A stretch of DNA of 29,506 nucleotides from Planctomycetota bacterium. Lineage in GTDB: Bacteria; Planctomycetota; B15-G4. Location: assembly GCA_003644265.1 (NCBI GenBank), contig QNBX01000041.1, positions 1 to 29,506 of the forward strand. Reading direction: 5' to 3'. Below are positions 1 through 8,298 of this stretch, one piece after another. Below the pieces are notes generated by a model. That model was given only the letters and a program-made list of their open reading frames with translations. It did not search any database and had not been told where the DNA came from. Every line of letters begins with the position of its first letter. Positions within the stretch are counted from its first letter, which is position 1. The position numbers and the translations under genes are program-made.

Positions 1-108
1 GGCACTGGCACTGGCACTGGCACTGGCACTGGCACTGGCACTGGCACTGGCACTGGCACTGGCGAGGGCGAGGGCGAGGGCGAGGGCGAGGGCGAGGGCG
101 ACGGCGAG
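1..108 (+). repeat. In-frame hexanucleotide tandem repeats (GGCACT)10 then (GGCGAG)6 plus variants
   Basis: Positions 1-60 are ten perfect copies of GGCACT. Positions 61-96 are six copies of GGCGAG, then one GGCGAC and one GGCGAG up to 108. The unit is six bases and sits in frame with the downstream helicase, so it encodes (Gly-Thr)n followed by (Gly-Glu)n with no stop. The array may extend beyond the left edge of the window. Copy-number change would alter linker length without shifting the frame. Confidence 0.95.
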
Positions 109-2169
109 GCGCCCGCAGCCGCAGCCACGGTGCTCTTCGAGCAGCCTGATCCGCAGTGCGTGGCTCCCCTCTTGCCCTGGCTCGACACGCTATCGACCGC
201 GGTGCCCTCGCAGGCCCGCTCGCGAGAGCGGGCGACGCAGCCCGGCGGACGGGACGGGCTCTGGCTGCGACTCTCCACGCGGAATATCGACGCCTTCATG
301 GCGAGTTGGGAGGCGCGGCCCGCAGGTGTGGCGTGGTTCGGAAACGCCGCGCTGCGACGGCTGCTCTGCGCGCCCCAGCCCATGGCGCCGAAGCTGCGCG
401 TCGAAGCCAGCGGCGTGGACTGGTTCAGTGTGTCGACGGAGTGGGAGGCCGAGGGGGCCGCGCTCACGGAGGCCGAGCTGGCTCGTCTGCGCGGCGCCGA
501 GACGCGCTTCGTGCGGCTGGCCTCAGGCTGGACGCGTCGCGAGGCGGCGCAGGTGCAGGACGCCGCCGCGGAGACCCTCGCAGAGCTGGGACTCGAGACG
601 GGCGTCGGGGACCAGCGGGTCAGCCTGGTGCAGCTCGCGCACGCGCGTCCGGAGGCTCTGGCGCTGCTGGACGGGCCGGCGGGCAGCCCCGATGTCCTGC
701 GCCGCGTGCGCGCCCTGCGCAAGAAGGTGGCGGCCTTCAAGGGGCTGCGTCGGGTGGCCGTGCCGCGCTCGATCACGGCCACGCTGCGGCCGTATCAGCG
801 CGAGGGGCTCGACTTCCTGAGCTACGCGTCGTCCCTCGGCCTGGGCGTGATCCTGGCGGACGACATGGGCCTCGGCAAGACGCTGCAGGCCTTGGCCTGG
901 CTGGAGCGGCTGCGCACCAAGCAGCCGGACGCCGGGCCGGCCCTGGTGGTCTGTCCAACCTCCGTGATCCACAACTGGGAGCGCGAGGCGGCGCGCTTCG
1001 CCCCGCGCCTGAAGCTGCTCACTTTGGCCGCCGGCAGAGAGCGCCAGGCGCAGCGCGGTCGCATCCCGGAGCACGATCTCGTGCTGACGAACTACGCCCT
1101 GCTGCGCCGTGATGGCGAGGCGCTGGCTGAGGTGCCCTGGCGCGCCGTGATCCTCGACGAAGCGCAGAACATCAAGAATCCGGACGCCGCCGTGAGTCGC
1201 GCGGCGCGGGCGCTGACGGCGAGCCAGCGCCTGGCGCTGACCGGGACGCCGCTCGAGAACCGCGCGCTCGACCTGTGGAGCATCCAGGCCTTCCTGAACC
1301 CCGGCTTGCTCGGGACGCGCGCGGCCTTCGTGCGGCGCTACGACCGCCCCGACGCTGCCCCCTTCGCGCGCAAGCTGCTGGCGGCCAAGCTGCGCCCGGT
1401 GATGCTGCGTCGGCTCAAGAGCAAGGTGGCGCCCGAGCTCCCGCCGCGCATCGAGGAGCAACGGGACTGCGCCCTCAGCGCGGGCCAGCGCAAGCTCTAC
1501 CTGGCCGAGCTGGCCAAGGGGCGCTCGCTGCTCGATGAGCTGGAGGGCGCGGGAGGCGTGCGCCAAAACAAGATCTCGATCCTGGCCGTGCTCACGCGGC
1601 TGCGCCAGATCTGCTGCCACCCGGCGCTGGTGGGTGGCAAGCCTGCGCTGGGTTCGGGCAAGTTCGACGCCTTCTTCGAACTGCTGGAGCCTCTGCTGGG
1701 CGAGGGCCACAAGGTGCTCGTGTTCTCTCAGTTCGTGCAGTGCCTGAAGCTCATCGCCGCTGACATGGACGCGCGCAAGATCCCGTATCACATGCTGACG
1801 GGAGCCAGCCGCAAGCGTGCCGAGCTCGTCGCGGGCTTCGAGCATGATCCCGATCCCTGCGCGTTCCTGGTCTCGCTCAAGGCTGGCGGCACCGGCCTCA
1901 ACCTCACGGCCGCCAGCTACGTCGTGCTCTTTGATCCCTGGTGGAACCCCGCCGTCGAGGCCCAGGCCATCGACCGCACGCACCGCATCGGGCAGGACCA
2001 GACCGTGATCGCCTACCGCCTGGTGGCCATGGGCACCATCGAGGAGCGCATCCGCGAGCTGCAGGCGTCCAAGGCCTCGCTCGCGCAGGACATCCTCGGC
2101 GAGGATGGCTTTGCCAAGACGCTCACACGCGGCGACCTCGACTATCTGTTCGCCGAGGAGTCGCGCTGA
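1..2169 (+). CDS. SNF2-family DEAD-like helicase, N-terminus outside the window
   Basis: ATP-dependent DNA translocase of the SNF2/Rad54 type, probably acting on protein-DNA complexes in the cytoplasm. Counted from a possible GTG at 130, Walker A/motif I (DDMGLGKT) is at residues 244-251, motif II DEAQ at 343-346, and the C-terminal helicase motif (FDPWWNP...DRTHRIGQ) at 601-622. A helicase-associated region lies before motif I. The frame stays open upstream of 130 through the Gly-Thr/Gly-Glu repeat to the window edge, so the GTG at 130 is probably internal and the real protein longer. Relatives often carry an N-terminal SWIM zinc finger; this cannot be checked here. The next gene is convergent, 55 nt away. 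Function is sure at family level; the specific role is unknown. Confidence 0.93.
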   Translation, partial: GTGTGTGTGTGTGTGTGTGTGEGEGEGEGEGEGDGEAPAAAATVLFEQPDPQCVAPLLPWLDTLSTAVPSQARSRERATQPGGRDGLWLRLSTRNIDAFMASWEARPAGVAWFGNAALRRLLCAPQPMAPKLRVEASGVDWFSVSTEWEAEGAALTEAELARLRGAETRFVRLASGWTRREAAQVQDAAAETLAELGLETGVGDQRVSLVQLAHARPEALALLDGPAGSPDVLRRVRALRKKVAAFKGLRRVAVPRSITATLRPYQREGLDFLSYASSLGLGVILADDMGLGKTLQALAWLERLRTKQPDAGPALVVCPTSVIHNWEREAARFAPRLKLLTLAAGRERQAQRGRIPEHDLVLTNYALLRRDGEALAEVPWRAVILDEAQNIKNPDAAVSRAARALTASQRLALTGTPLENRALDLWSIQAFLNPGLLGTRAAFVRRYDRPDAAPFARKLLAAKLRPVMLRRLKSKVAPELPPRIEEQRDCALSAGQRKLYLAELAKGRSLLDELEGAGGVRQNKISILAVLTRLRQICCHPALVGGKPALGSGKFDAFFELLEPLLGEGHKVLVFSQFVQCLKLIAADMDARKIPYHMLTGASRKRAELVAGFEHDPDPCAFLVSLKAGGTGLNLTAASYVVLFDPWWNPAVEAQAIDRTHRIGQDQTVIAYRLVAMGTIEERIRELQASKASLAQDILGEDGFAKTLTRGDLDYLFAEESR

Positions 2170-2224
2170 CCGCGGGGCGTCTGGGCGGTTGTGAGCCTCG
2201 CTCGTGCCGCGTGCCGCGGCCGTT

Positions 2225-3628
2225 CTAGCGCACGTACCCCAGCGCTTCCAGCTCTGCCAGGTGCGCGGGGTCCAGCTCGCCCGCGCCGTCGGGCAGCTGC
2301 TCGGCCATGCGTCGGCGCTGGGCCCGTAGCAGCTCGCGTAGCGGCAGGGCGGCCTCGCGTGCGGCGGCGTTCAGCGGCGCCAGCTCCAGCGGATCGGCCC
2401 GCAGATCGAAGACATCGTCGCTGCCGCCGTCGCGCATGATCCAGCGGTAGCGCTCGTCGCGGATCGAGAGCACCGCGCCCGGGTGCCAGGCGTTGTGCTT
2501 GAGGCGCGAGTTGTCCGCCGGTCGGCGCTCGGCCAGGGCCAGGCGCGGCCCCGACGTGGGCGGCAGCAGCAACGATCGCCCGGCCAGCGCCGGGTCGACC
2601 ATGTCGGCCGGGCGCCAGGCCGCGTGTACGCCTGCCAGCTGCAGCAGCGTGGGCGCCAGGTCGACGTGGTGCACCAGCTCGTTGCGTCGACCGGCGGGCA
2701 GGCGTCCGTCGCTGGCGTGCAGCACCAGCGGCACGTGCAGCAGCTCACCGTGCACGTACTGGCCATGGGTGAGCAGGCGGTGGGCGCCCAGGCCCTCGCC
2801 GTGGTCGCCGGTGATCACCGTCAGCAGGGGGCCGCGGGGAGCGAGGCCCGCGCGCAGGCTGGCCACCGCGGTGTCGACCAGGCGGATGGACGCGTCATAG
2901 CGGTCCACGCCGGCCAGCAAGCCTGCCAAGCCGTGCTTGAACGTGTCCGCGTCCAGCGCGCGCTCGCCGGTGAACAGCGCGGCGAGCTGCTCGCGATCGA
3001 GCGTGTCGGCGGCGCGCAGGGCGTCCAGCTGCGGGCCCTCGTCCGGCGCGTGCAGCCAGCCGTGCACGTCGTACAAGTGCACCCACAGGAAGAGCGGCTC
3101 GTCGTCGCCGACCTCGGCGGCCCAAGCCAGGGCCCGCGCGACGCTGGCCGCGGCCGGGCGATAGGGCAGGCTGCCGCTGAGCCGGGCCTGGGCTTCGTGG
3201 CGCTCGCTGCGGCTGAACTGCTCGAAGCCCGCGGCCAGCCCGTCCAGAAAGCCCACGCTCACGAAGGCGCCCGTGCGCCAGCCGGCGCTCGACAGCAGCT
3301 CGGGCAGGCTCTCCACACCGGGCGCGAGCTCCGCGCCGTTCACCAGCAACCCGTGTTGCGAGGGGTACACGCCGGTGAGCATGGTGGCGTGGCTGGGCCC
3401 CGTGTGCGAGCTGGACGATTCGGCCGCCAGGAAGGTCAGGCCCTCGGCGGCCAGCTCGCTCATGTGCGGCGCGGTGTCGCGCGGGTGCCCGTGCCAGGGC
3501 AGGTGGTCGGCGCGCAGGGTGTCGATCGTCACCAGCAGCAGCGTGGCGGGCGGCAGCGGCTCGCCCGATCCGCAGGCGCCGGCCAGCGCGAGCAGCACGA
3601 CCATAGCGGCAGCGCGCCCTGTGCTCAC
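2225..3628 (-). CDS. Sulfatase-superfamily lipoprotein with threonine at the nucleophile position
   Basis: Alkaline-phosphatase-superfamily hydrolase or transferase of 467 residues. The GTG at 3628 is chosen because it overlaps the upstream sulfotransferase stop as GTGA; an ATG at 3604 is the alternative. The N-terminus is hydrophobic and ends in LAGAC, a plausible lipobox, so the enzyme is probably anchored outside the cytoplasm. Metal-binding motifs are visible: TIDTLRAD with D36, and GDHGEG with D275/H276. The active-site segment reads T-G-P-S-H followed by ATMLTG, with T76 where arylsulfatases have Cys or Ser (CxPxR). It therefore cannot be activated by formylglycine formation, and T76 may act directly as in LtaS or phosphoethanolamine transferases. 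Substrate unknown; the coupled sulfotransferase suggests a sulfated or phosphorylated glycan. Confidence 0.88.
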   Translation of the reverse strand: MSTGRAAAMVVLLALAGACGSGEPLPPATLLLVTIDTLRADHLPWHGHPRDTAPHMSELAAEGLTFLAAESSSSHTGPSHATMLTGVYPSQHGLLVNGAELAPGVESLPELLSSAGWRTGAFVSVGFLDGLAAGFEQFSRSERHEAQARLSGSLPYRPAAASVARALAWAAEVGDDEPLFLWVHLYDVHGWLHAPDEGPQLDALRAADTLDREQLAALFTGERALDADTFKHGLAGLLAGVDRYDASIRLVDTAVASLRAGLAPRGPLLTVITGDHGEGLGAHRLLTHGQYVHGELLHVPLVLHASDGRLPAGRRNELVHHVDLAPTLLQLAGVHAAWRPADMVDPALAGRSLLLPPTSGPRLALAERRPADNSRLKHNAWHPGAVLSIRDERYRWIMRDGGSDDVFDLRADPLELAPLNAAAREAALPLRELLRAQRRRMAEQLPDGAGELDPAHLAELEALGYVR

Positions 3629-4500
3629 GCGCGCCCCCCGGGCAGCCCCCAGTCGGCGTCCTGCTCGTAGCCCAGCTTGAGCAGCAGGCCGTTGTAGCGG
3701 CGCTTGAACTCGGCCACGTGCTCGGCCGAGAAATGGTTGACCCAGTCGCCCGCCACGCCCTTGCGGTAGTGGCTCTTGACGTCCTCTGTGCCCTCGCCGC
3801 GCCCGCCGGTCTTGGTCTCGAAGCGATGGTCGTGCACCACGCCCAGGCAGCGCTCCATGGGCAGACTGGCCAGCTGCCTGCGCGTGGGCAGGTGGGCGTG
3901 GCGGTGGGCTACGTTGAGGCAGCTCTTCCACAGGAACGCGGCGGCCTGACGCTTGCCGTAGTGGCCCTCGTCGGCCATGCCCAGGTGCCGGAAGACCGCC
4001 AGCCACTGGTTGAGCGGGTCGGTCGTGAAGCGCTCCATCTTCAGCTCGAGCACGTCCGGCTGTTCGAAGTCCCAGCGCTCCATCTCGGCGAAGACGTCGG
4101 CGTTGAAGTCCAGCTCGAGCATCAGGCCCTCGTGGGCGTCCAGCTGCTGCAGCCGCGCGCGGTGCTGCACCAGCTCGGGCCAGGCGCCGGTCTGGTGGCT
4201 GTGCTTGTGGGAGAAGTAGGCGCTGGCCAGGATGTCGCGCGGGTCACGCACCATGTGAAAACCGCGGTAGCTGCCCCGCAGCGGCTCCAGCTGCGTCATG
4301 TCGGCGTTGACGTAGCACAGGAACTCGGTGGGGTGGGCCGCCAGCCAGCCCGGCAGATCGCCCTCGAACATGCCCTCGTTGGCCAGATAGGCGCAGCGCC
4401 AGCCGGCGTCGTCGCAGAGCGTGCCCACGATGTTGTGCACCCAGGTGGAGGCGCACTTGTGGTGGCCGAAGTAGGCGAGCAGCTGGGGCGGGGCGGTCAT
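3625..4500 (-). CDS. PAPS-dependent sulfotransferase domain protein
   Basis: Transfers sulfate from PAPS to a hydroxyl or amine, in 291 residues. The 5'-phosphosulfate loop is HHKCASTW (K15 to W20). The 3'-phosphate motif is RDPRDILAS (R85 to S93), the usual RDPRD...S arrangement of the Sulfotransfer_1 family. There is no signal peptide, so it is cytoplasmic. The start is ATG at 4500. Its stop overlaps the GTG of the sulfatase-fold gene by four bases, which implies translational coupling. A divergent glycosyltransferase begins about 280 nt away, so the acceptor is plausibly a surface sugar. That acceptor is inferred, not shown by the sequence. Confidence 0.88.
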   Translation of the reverse strand: MTAPPQLLAYFGHHKCASTWVHNIVGTLCDDAGWRCAYLANEGMFEGDLPGWLAAHPTEFLCYVNADMTQLEPLRGSYRGFHMVRDPRDILASAYFSHKHSHQTGAWPELVQHRARLQQLDAHEGLMLELDFNADVFAEMERWDFEQPDVLELKMERFTTDPLNQWLAVFRHLGMADEGHYGKRQAAAFLWKSCLNVAHRHAHLPTRRQLASLPMERCLGVVHDHRFETKTGGRGEGTEDVKSHYRKGVAGDWVNHFSAEHVAEFKRRYNGLLLKLGYEQDADWGLPGGRA

Positions 4501-4530
4501 CGGGATCGGTTCGGCAGAAGGGTCAGCCCA

Positions 4531-4536
4531 ATCTTA
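4531..4536 (-). promoter_or_regulatory. Candidate -10 element (TAAGAT) for sulfotransferase-sulfatase operon
   Basis: On the minus strand TAAGAT lies about 30 nt before the ATG at 4500, within the GC-rich divergent region 4501-4777. It matches the TANNNT pattern seen before several other genes here. No convincing -35 hexamer is visible. Confidence 0.35.
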
Positions 4537-4692
4537 GCCATGCTGAAGGCCGGCTCCAGCTTCGGTCCGGCTCCTGGCACGCGCTGGGCCGAGCGGCCCG
4601 GAGTCCGGGTGAGCCTGTCGCACGGGGGAGCTGGGGCCAGTGGAGCGAGCACGGCGAACGGGGCCAGTGGTGAAGCGAGGCCTGGGCTTGTC

Positions 4693-4698
4693 TACACT
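4693..4698 (+). promoter_or_regulatory. Candidate -10 element (TACACT) for glycosyltransferase/exporter operon
   Basis: TACACT is preceded by GGCTTGTC and followed by CAGCC. It stands 79 nt before the chosen GTG start at 4778. Its position argues against the longer start codons upstream. The only -35 candidate, GTGAAG at 4670-4675, is weak. Confidence 0.4.
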
Positions 4699-4777
4699 CA
4701 GCCGCTTCCCCGAGGGCCGTGGCGCCGGCGCGCGCGACACCAGGCGGCCCGGACCCCGCGCGACACCCCGCCCACGC

Positions 4778-5965
4778 GTGAAGATCCTGCTCCTCGCTCA
4801 CCGACTGCCGTGGCCGCTGCACGACGGCTACAAGCTGCACAACCACCACTACGTGGCGCAGCTCTCGGATCGGCACGAGTTTCACCTCGTGGCGGTGGAC
4901 CAGGGCGCCCTGCCTGCGGATCAGGCCGCCAACTACGGCTCGGTCACCGCCGTGCCGCCGCGGCCGCTGCCCGCGCGCTCGCTGGGCACGCGCCTGGCCC
5001 AGCTCTTCTCGCCCGACCAGGTGTTCGACTTCGACCCGGCCGTCATGAGCGCCATCGAGCAGGTCCTGGAGCGCGAGGGCCCCTTCGACCTGGTCTGGGT
5101 CTCGGGCGCCAAGATGCTGGTGTACAGCCGCCGGCTCCAAGGCCTGCCCGTGCTGGGCGACATCGCCGACGAGGCCGTGGGCGAGGCTCTGCACGATCTG
5201 CGCGTCGCACGCAATCCGCTGCGGCAGGTCCGGACGCTGTGCACGCTCATCAAGACCTGGCGCTTCCAGCGGGCCTATCTGCAGCACACGTCGGTCTGCA
5301 CCGTGGTGTCCAAGGGCGACCAGACCTTCCTGGCGCGCAACTGCCCCGGGCTCAACGTGCGCGTGGTGCCCAACGGCGTGGACGTCGAGATGTTCTCCTC
5401 GCAGGGCCTGCCGCCCGAGCACCCGTCGCTCGTGTTCGAGGGTTCGATGGGCTTCCGGCCCAACGCAGAAGGGCTGGTGGCCTTCGTGCAGGAGACCTTG
5501 CCGCTGATCCGCGAGCGCGTCCCGGACGTGGTCCTGATGGCCGTGGGCAGGGACCCGACGCCCGAAGTGAGCGCCCTGGCCGACAGCGGCGTCATCATCA
5601 CCGGGTTTGTGGACGACGTGCGGCCCTGGGTCGATCAGGCCAGCGTGTTCGTGTGCCCGCTGCGTCGCGGCGCCGGCATCAAGAACAAGATCCTGCAGGC
5701 CTGGTCCATGCAGAAGGCGGTGGTGGCCACACCCGTGAGCTGCGGCGGCTTGACCGTGGAGCCCGGGGAGAACATCGAGCTGGCCACCTCGCCCGAGGAC
5801 TTTGCGGACAAGGTGGTGGCGCTGCTGTGCGACGCCGACCAGCGCGCGGCCTTGGGTCGCGCGGGCCGGGACACCGTGCTGGAGCGCTACAGTTGGGCCT
5901 CGCGCGCGGCCACCATGGAGGGCATCCTGCACGAGCTCGCCGGGCAAACCGTCGCGGCGCGCTGA
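4778..5965 (+). CDS. GT4-family glycosyltransferase, TIGR03087-like
   Basis: Retaining GT-B glycosyltransferase of 395 residues that adds a sugar to an envelope glycan or lipid-linked intermediate. The N-terminus (VKILLLAHRLPWPLHDG) is the typical first strand and nucleotide-sugar loop of the PEP-CTERM/exosortase-associated group. The C-terminal donor-site region is visible at residues 289-306 (VFVCPLRRGAGIKNKIL). The GTG at 4778 is preferred because it begins the first beta strand and lies downstream of the putative promoter; no Shine-Dalgarno is evident, and GTG codons from 4640 on would add an Arg-rich, unlikely extension. No exosortase is in the window, so the PEP-CTERM link is unproven. 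It leads the operon that continues into the exporter genes and is divergent from the sulfotransferase. Confidence 0.85.
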   Translation: MKILLLAHRLPWPLHDGYKLHNHHYVAQLSDRHEFHLVAVDQGALPADQAANYGSVTAVPPRPLPARSLGTRLAQLFSPDQVFDFDPAVMSAIEQVLEREGPFDLVWVSGAKMLVYSRRLQGLPVLGDIADEAVGEALHDLRVARNPLRQVRTLCTLIKTWRFQRAYLQHTSVCTVVSKGDQTFLARNCPGLNVRVVPNGVDVEMFSSQGLPPEHPSLVFEGSMGFRPNAEGLVAFVQETLPLIRERVPDVVLMAVGRDPTPEVSALADSGVIITGFVDDVRPWVDQASVFVCPLRRGAGIKNKILQAWSMQKAVVATPVSCGGLTVEPGENIELATSPEDFADKVVALLCDADQRAALGRAGRDTVLERYSWASRAATMEGILHELAGQTVAAR

Positions 5966-5987
5966 GTCTCTGGGGAGAGAGACTTCC

Positions 5988-6226
5988 ATGCGCCACCGTT
6001 CGTTCGTCGCGTCGCCCTGCTGGCGGCCTGCCTCGCGCTGAGCGCCTGCGCCACGCGCAAGCCCACGACCTGGTCGCCCAACTTCGACGTCCGGGAGCCC
6101 CAGCCCGACCTGGGTCCGGTCAAGCCCGCCAGCCTGCGCGCCGAGCGCCCAGGCTCCCCGGGAGCTACCATGACCCGCTCGCCCAGCCTCTTCCGCAGCC
6201 CCCCCGCGCGCTCGCACCAAACGTGA
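5988..6226 (+). pseudogene. Small lipoprotein reading frame, apparently frameshifted near its start
   Basis: An ATG at 5988 follows a GGGGAGAGA Shine-Dalgarno (5972-5980), but its own frame ends after 17 codons. The other frame (5999-6226) has a clear lipoprotein signal: FVRR, then VALLAACLAL, then lipobox LSAC. It runs without a stop for about 75 codons and ends in a TGA that overlaps the next gene's start as GTGA. That frame has no ATG, GTG or TTG of its own. The simplest reading is a one-base indel between 5991 and 6010, in the slippery-looking CGTTCGTTCGTCGCGTCG stretch. It could be a sequencing error, a genuine lesion or programmed shifting. The mature part is Pro/Arg-rich and resembles nothing I recognise. 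Confidence 0.5.
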
Positions 6227-6960
6227 CCTCACCCGCCGCCACCTCCGCTCCGCTCTGCATCTCGCTGACGGACATCCACCGGCACTACCAGCTGGGCGGC
6301 GAGACGCTGGCCGCGCTGGATGGCGTCGATCTGTCCGTGGGCTACGGCGAGCACCTGGCCATCGTGGGCGCCTCCGGCAGCGGCAAGACCACCCTGCTGC
6401 AGGTGCTGGGCTGCCTGGATACGCCCACCTCCGGCAGCTACCGCCTGGACGGTGAGGACGTGGGCGGGTTGAGCGAGTCGCGCCTGGCCGAGGTACGCAA
6501 CGCGCGCATCGGCTTCGTGTTCCAGGGCTTTCACCTGCTGCCGCGGGCGTCCGCCCTGCGCAACGTGGAGCTTCCGCTGGTCTACGCGGGCGTGTCCGCC
6601 GCGGGCCGCCGGGCCGCCGCCGCCGAGGCGCTGGAATCCGTGGGCCTGGGTGACCGCATGCGCCACAGCCCGGACCAGCTATCGGGCGGTCAGCGGCAGC
6701 GCGTGGCCATCGCCCGGGCGCTGGTGACGCAGCCCGCGTTGTTGCTGGCGGACGAGCCCACGGGCAACCTCGACACGCGCACGGGCGAGGAGATCCTCGA
6801 CCTGTTTGACAGCCTCGCGACCCCCGAGCGGGCGCTGGTCATGGTGACTCACGACGAGCACCTGGCGCGCCGCGCCCAACGCCTCGTGCTGCTGCGCGAC
6901 GGCCGCGTCGAGTACGACGGCCCGCCCGTTGACGATCTGCAGGAGAGGTTGCACGCATGA
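6223..6960 (+). CDS. ABC transporter ATPase, MacB/LolD type
   Basis: Powers the FtsX-type permeases encoded just downstream; 245 residues, cytoplasmic. Walker A is GASGSGKTT at residues 49-57, the signature LSGGQ at 153-157, and Walker B LLLADE at 173-178, followed by PTGNLD, which is characteristic of the MacB/LolD/FtsE group. The switch histidine sits in MVTHD. The GTG at 6223 overlaps the stop of the small lipoprotein frame (GTGA) and precedes the conserved LTDIHRHYQ start of the fold. Its own stop overlaps the ATG of the membrane-fusion gene (ATGA), so the set is translationally coupled. Confidence 0.93.
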   Translation: MTSPAATSAPLCISLTDIHRHYQLGGETLAALDGVDLSVGYGEHLAIVGASGSGKTTLLQVLGCLDTPTSGSYRLDGEDVGGLSESRLAEVRNARIGFVFQGFHLLPRASALRNVELPLVYAGVSAAGRRAAAAEALESVGLGDRMRHSPDQLSGGQRQRVAIARALVTQPALLLADEPTGNLDTRTGEEILDLFDSLATPERALVMVTHDEHLARRAQRLVLLRDGRVEYDGPPVDDLQERLHA

Positions 6961-8258
6961 GCACGTCACCCGTCATCGCAGAGCGCGCCCGGGGGCTGGC
7001 CGCCCGGCTCACGCGACGCACGCGCCGCCAGCGAGGCGCGTCGCTCGCATCGAACCTGGCCTTGCTGGCCGGCGTGGCGGCGGCGGCGGCGGGCTGGTGG
7101 TGGTCCGCGTCGCAGCCGGCGCCCGTGGCCGTCGACAGCGACCGCGTGGTGCGGGTGGAGCGCAAGGACCTGGTGGACGCCGTCAACGCCAACGGCCGCG
7201 TCGAACCCCTGGCCCGCGTGGCGGTCATGAGCCGCGCCAGCGGCATGCTCGAGCTGCTGTTGGTGGAGGAGGGCGACGTGGTCTCCGCCGGGCAGGTGTT
7301 GGCCGAGCTCGACCGCGAGCAGCTCACCGCCCAGCTCGACGGCGACCGGGCCGGCCTGGCGTCCGCGCGGGCGCGGCTGTCGGCCGCCCAGGCCCGCGTG
7401 GCCGAGGCCCAGGTGCGCCTCGACGATCCGGAGCTGACCTTCGCCCAGCGCGAGTCGGCGCGCCTGGGCGAGCTGTTCCGCACGGGCGACGTGACCCAGA
7501 AGGAGTTCGATGACGCCGAGCAGCGCCTGGAGACGGTGCGCTTCCGCATCCAGCTGGTGCGCGCCAACCTGGAGGTGCTGCGCTCCTCGGTGCAGGAGGC
7601 GACGGCCAACCTGGCGGCCTCCGAGGCCGACGTGCAGCGCAGCGAGACCTCCCTGCGCGAGGCCACCATCCGCAGCCCCATCGACGGCGTGGTGCTCACG
7701 CGCGACAAGGACGTGGGCGACGGCGTGTCCTCGCTGCTCACCGCCGGCGGCAACGCCACGCAGATCATGACCCTGGGCGATCTCTCGTCCATGTACATCG
7801 AGGCGCGCGTGGACGAGGTCGATCTGGGCCGCATCCAGGTGGGCATGCCCGCGCTGGTGGCGGTCGACGCGCACCGCGGCCGGGAGCTGAGCGGCCAGGT
7901 CGAGCGCATCGCCCCGGCCGGCTCGGTGGACAACAACGGCATCGTCACCTTTGAAGTGCGCGTCACGGTGCAAGACCCCGACGGCCTGCTGCGCCCCGAC
8001 ATGACCGCCGACGTGCGCCTGGTGCTGCGCCGCGCCGACGGCGTGCCCGTGCTGCCTCAGCGCGCCGTCTCCCGCGCCGGCAAGGGCTGGCAGGTGCAGG
8101 TGGTCACCGGCGAGGGCGAGGGCGCCCGCTCGGTGCTGCGCCCCGTGACGCTGGGACTCAGCGACGGCCTGTTGACCGAGATCGTGGAGGGGCTCTCCGA
8201 GGGCGAGCGCGTGCTGCTGCCTGCGGGCGCTCCCGGCGGCCGGCCGCAGCGGTTCTGA
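6957..8258 (+). CDS. Membrane-fusion (HlyD/MacA-like) periplasmic adaptor
   Basis: Adaptor joining the inner-membrane permeases to the outer envelope; 433 residues. A basic cytoplasmic stretch is followed by one membrane segment at about residues 31-50. A lipoyl/barrel-sandwich half begins near GRVEPLARVAVMSRASG, and a long heptad-rich helical hairpin covers about residues 105-225. The second lipoyl half begins at ATIRSPIDGVVL, then come beta-barrel and membrane-proximal domains. This is the normal MacA domain order. It overlaps the ATPase gene by four bases and is followed 40 nt later by the first permease. No TolC-type outer-membrane channel is encoded in the window. Confidence 0.92.
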   Translation: MSTSPVIAERARGLAARLTRRTRRQRGASLASNLALLAGVAAAAAGWWWSASQPAPVAVDSDRVVRVERKDLVDAVNANGRVEPLARVAVMSRASGMLELLLVEEGDVVSAGQVLAELDREQLTAQLDGDRAGLASARARLSAAQARVAEAQVRLDDPELTFAQRESARLGELFRTGDVTQKEFDDAEQRLETVRFRIQLVRANLEVLRSSVQEATANLAASEADVQRSETSLREATIRSPIDGVVLTRDKDVGDGVSSLLTAGGNATQIMTLGDLSSMYIEARVDEVDLGRIQVGMPALVAVDAHRGRELSGQVERIAPAGSVDNNGIVTFEVRVTVQDPDGLLRPDMTADVRLVLRRADGVPVLPQRAVSRAGKGWQVQVVTGEGEGARSVLRPVTLGLSDGLLTEIVEGLSEGERVLLPAGAPGGRPQRF

Positions 8259-8298
8259 TCCCGATGCGCGCGTCCCTGAGCGCCCCGGGTCTCTGAGC

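Noticed and set aside
1..108. CRISPR array
   Set aside because: The repeats are 6-bp units without spacers and are translated in frame.
523..1983. 486-codon open frame opposite the helicase
   Set aside because: Its product is His/Gln/Arg/Ala-rich with no recognisable motif and lies wholly antisense to clear SNF2 motifs; GC-rich codon use creates such frames.
3718..6222. Long plus-strand frame upstream of the exporter ATPase
   Set aside because: It crosses the sulfotransferase (antisense) and the glycosyltransferase (another frame). Only the part from GTG 6223 resembles a protein.
4523..6232. 569-codon minus-strand frame over the glycosyltransferase
   Set aside because: Low-complexity product, antisense to GT4 motifs.
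8264..8296. Eleven-codon frame (MRASLSAPGL) between adaptor and permease 1
   Set aside because: It does not overlap the next start and shows no similarity to the permease start, unlike the case at 27803.
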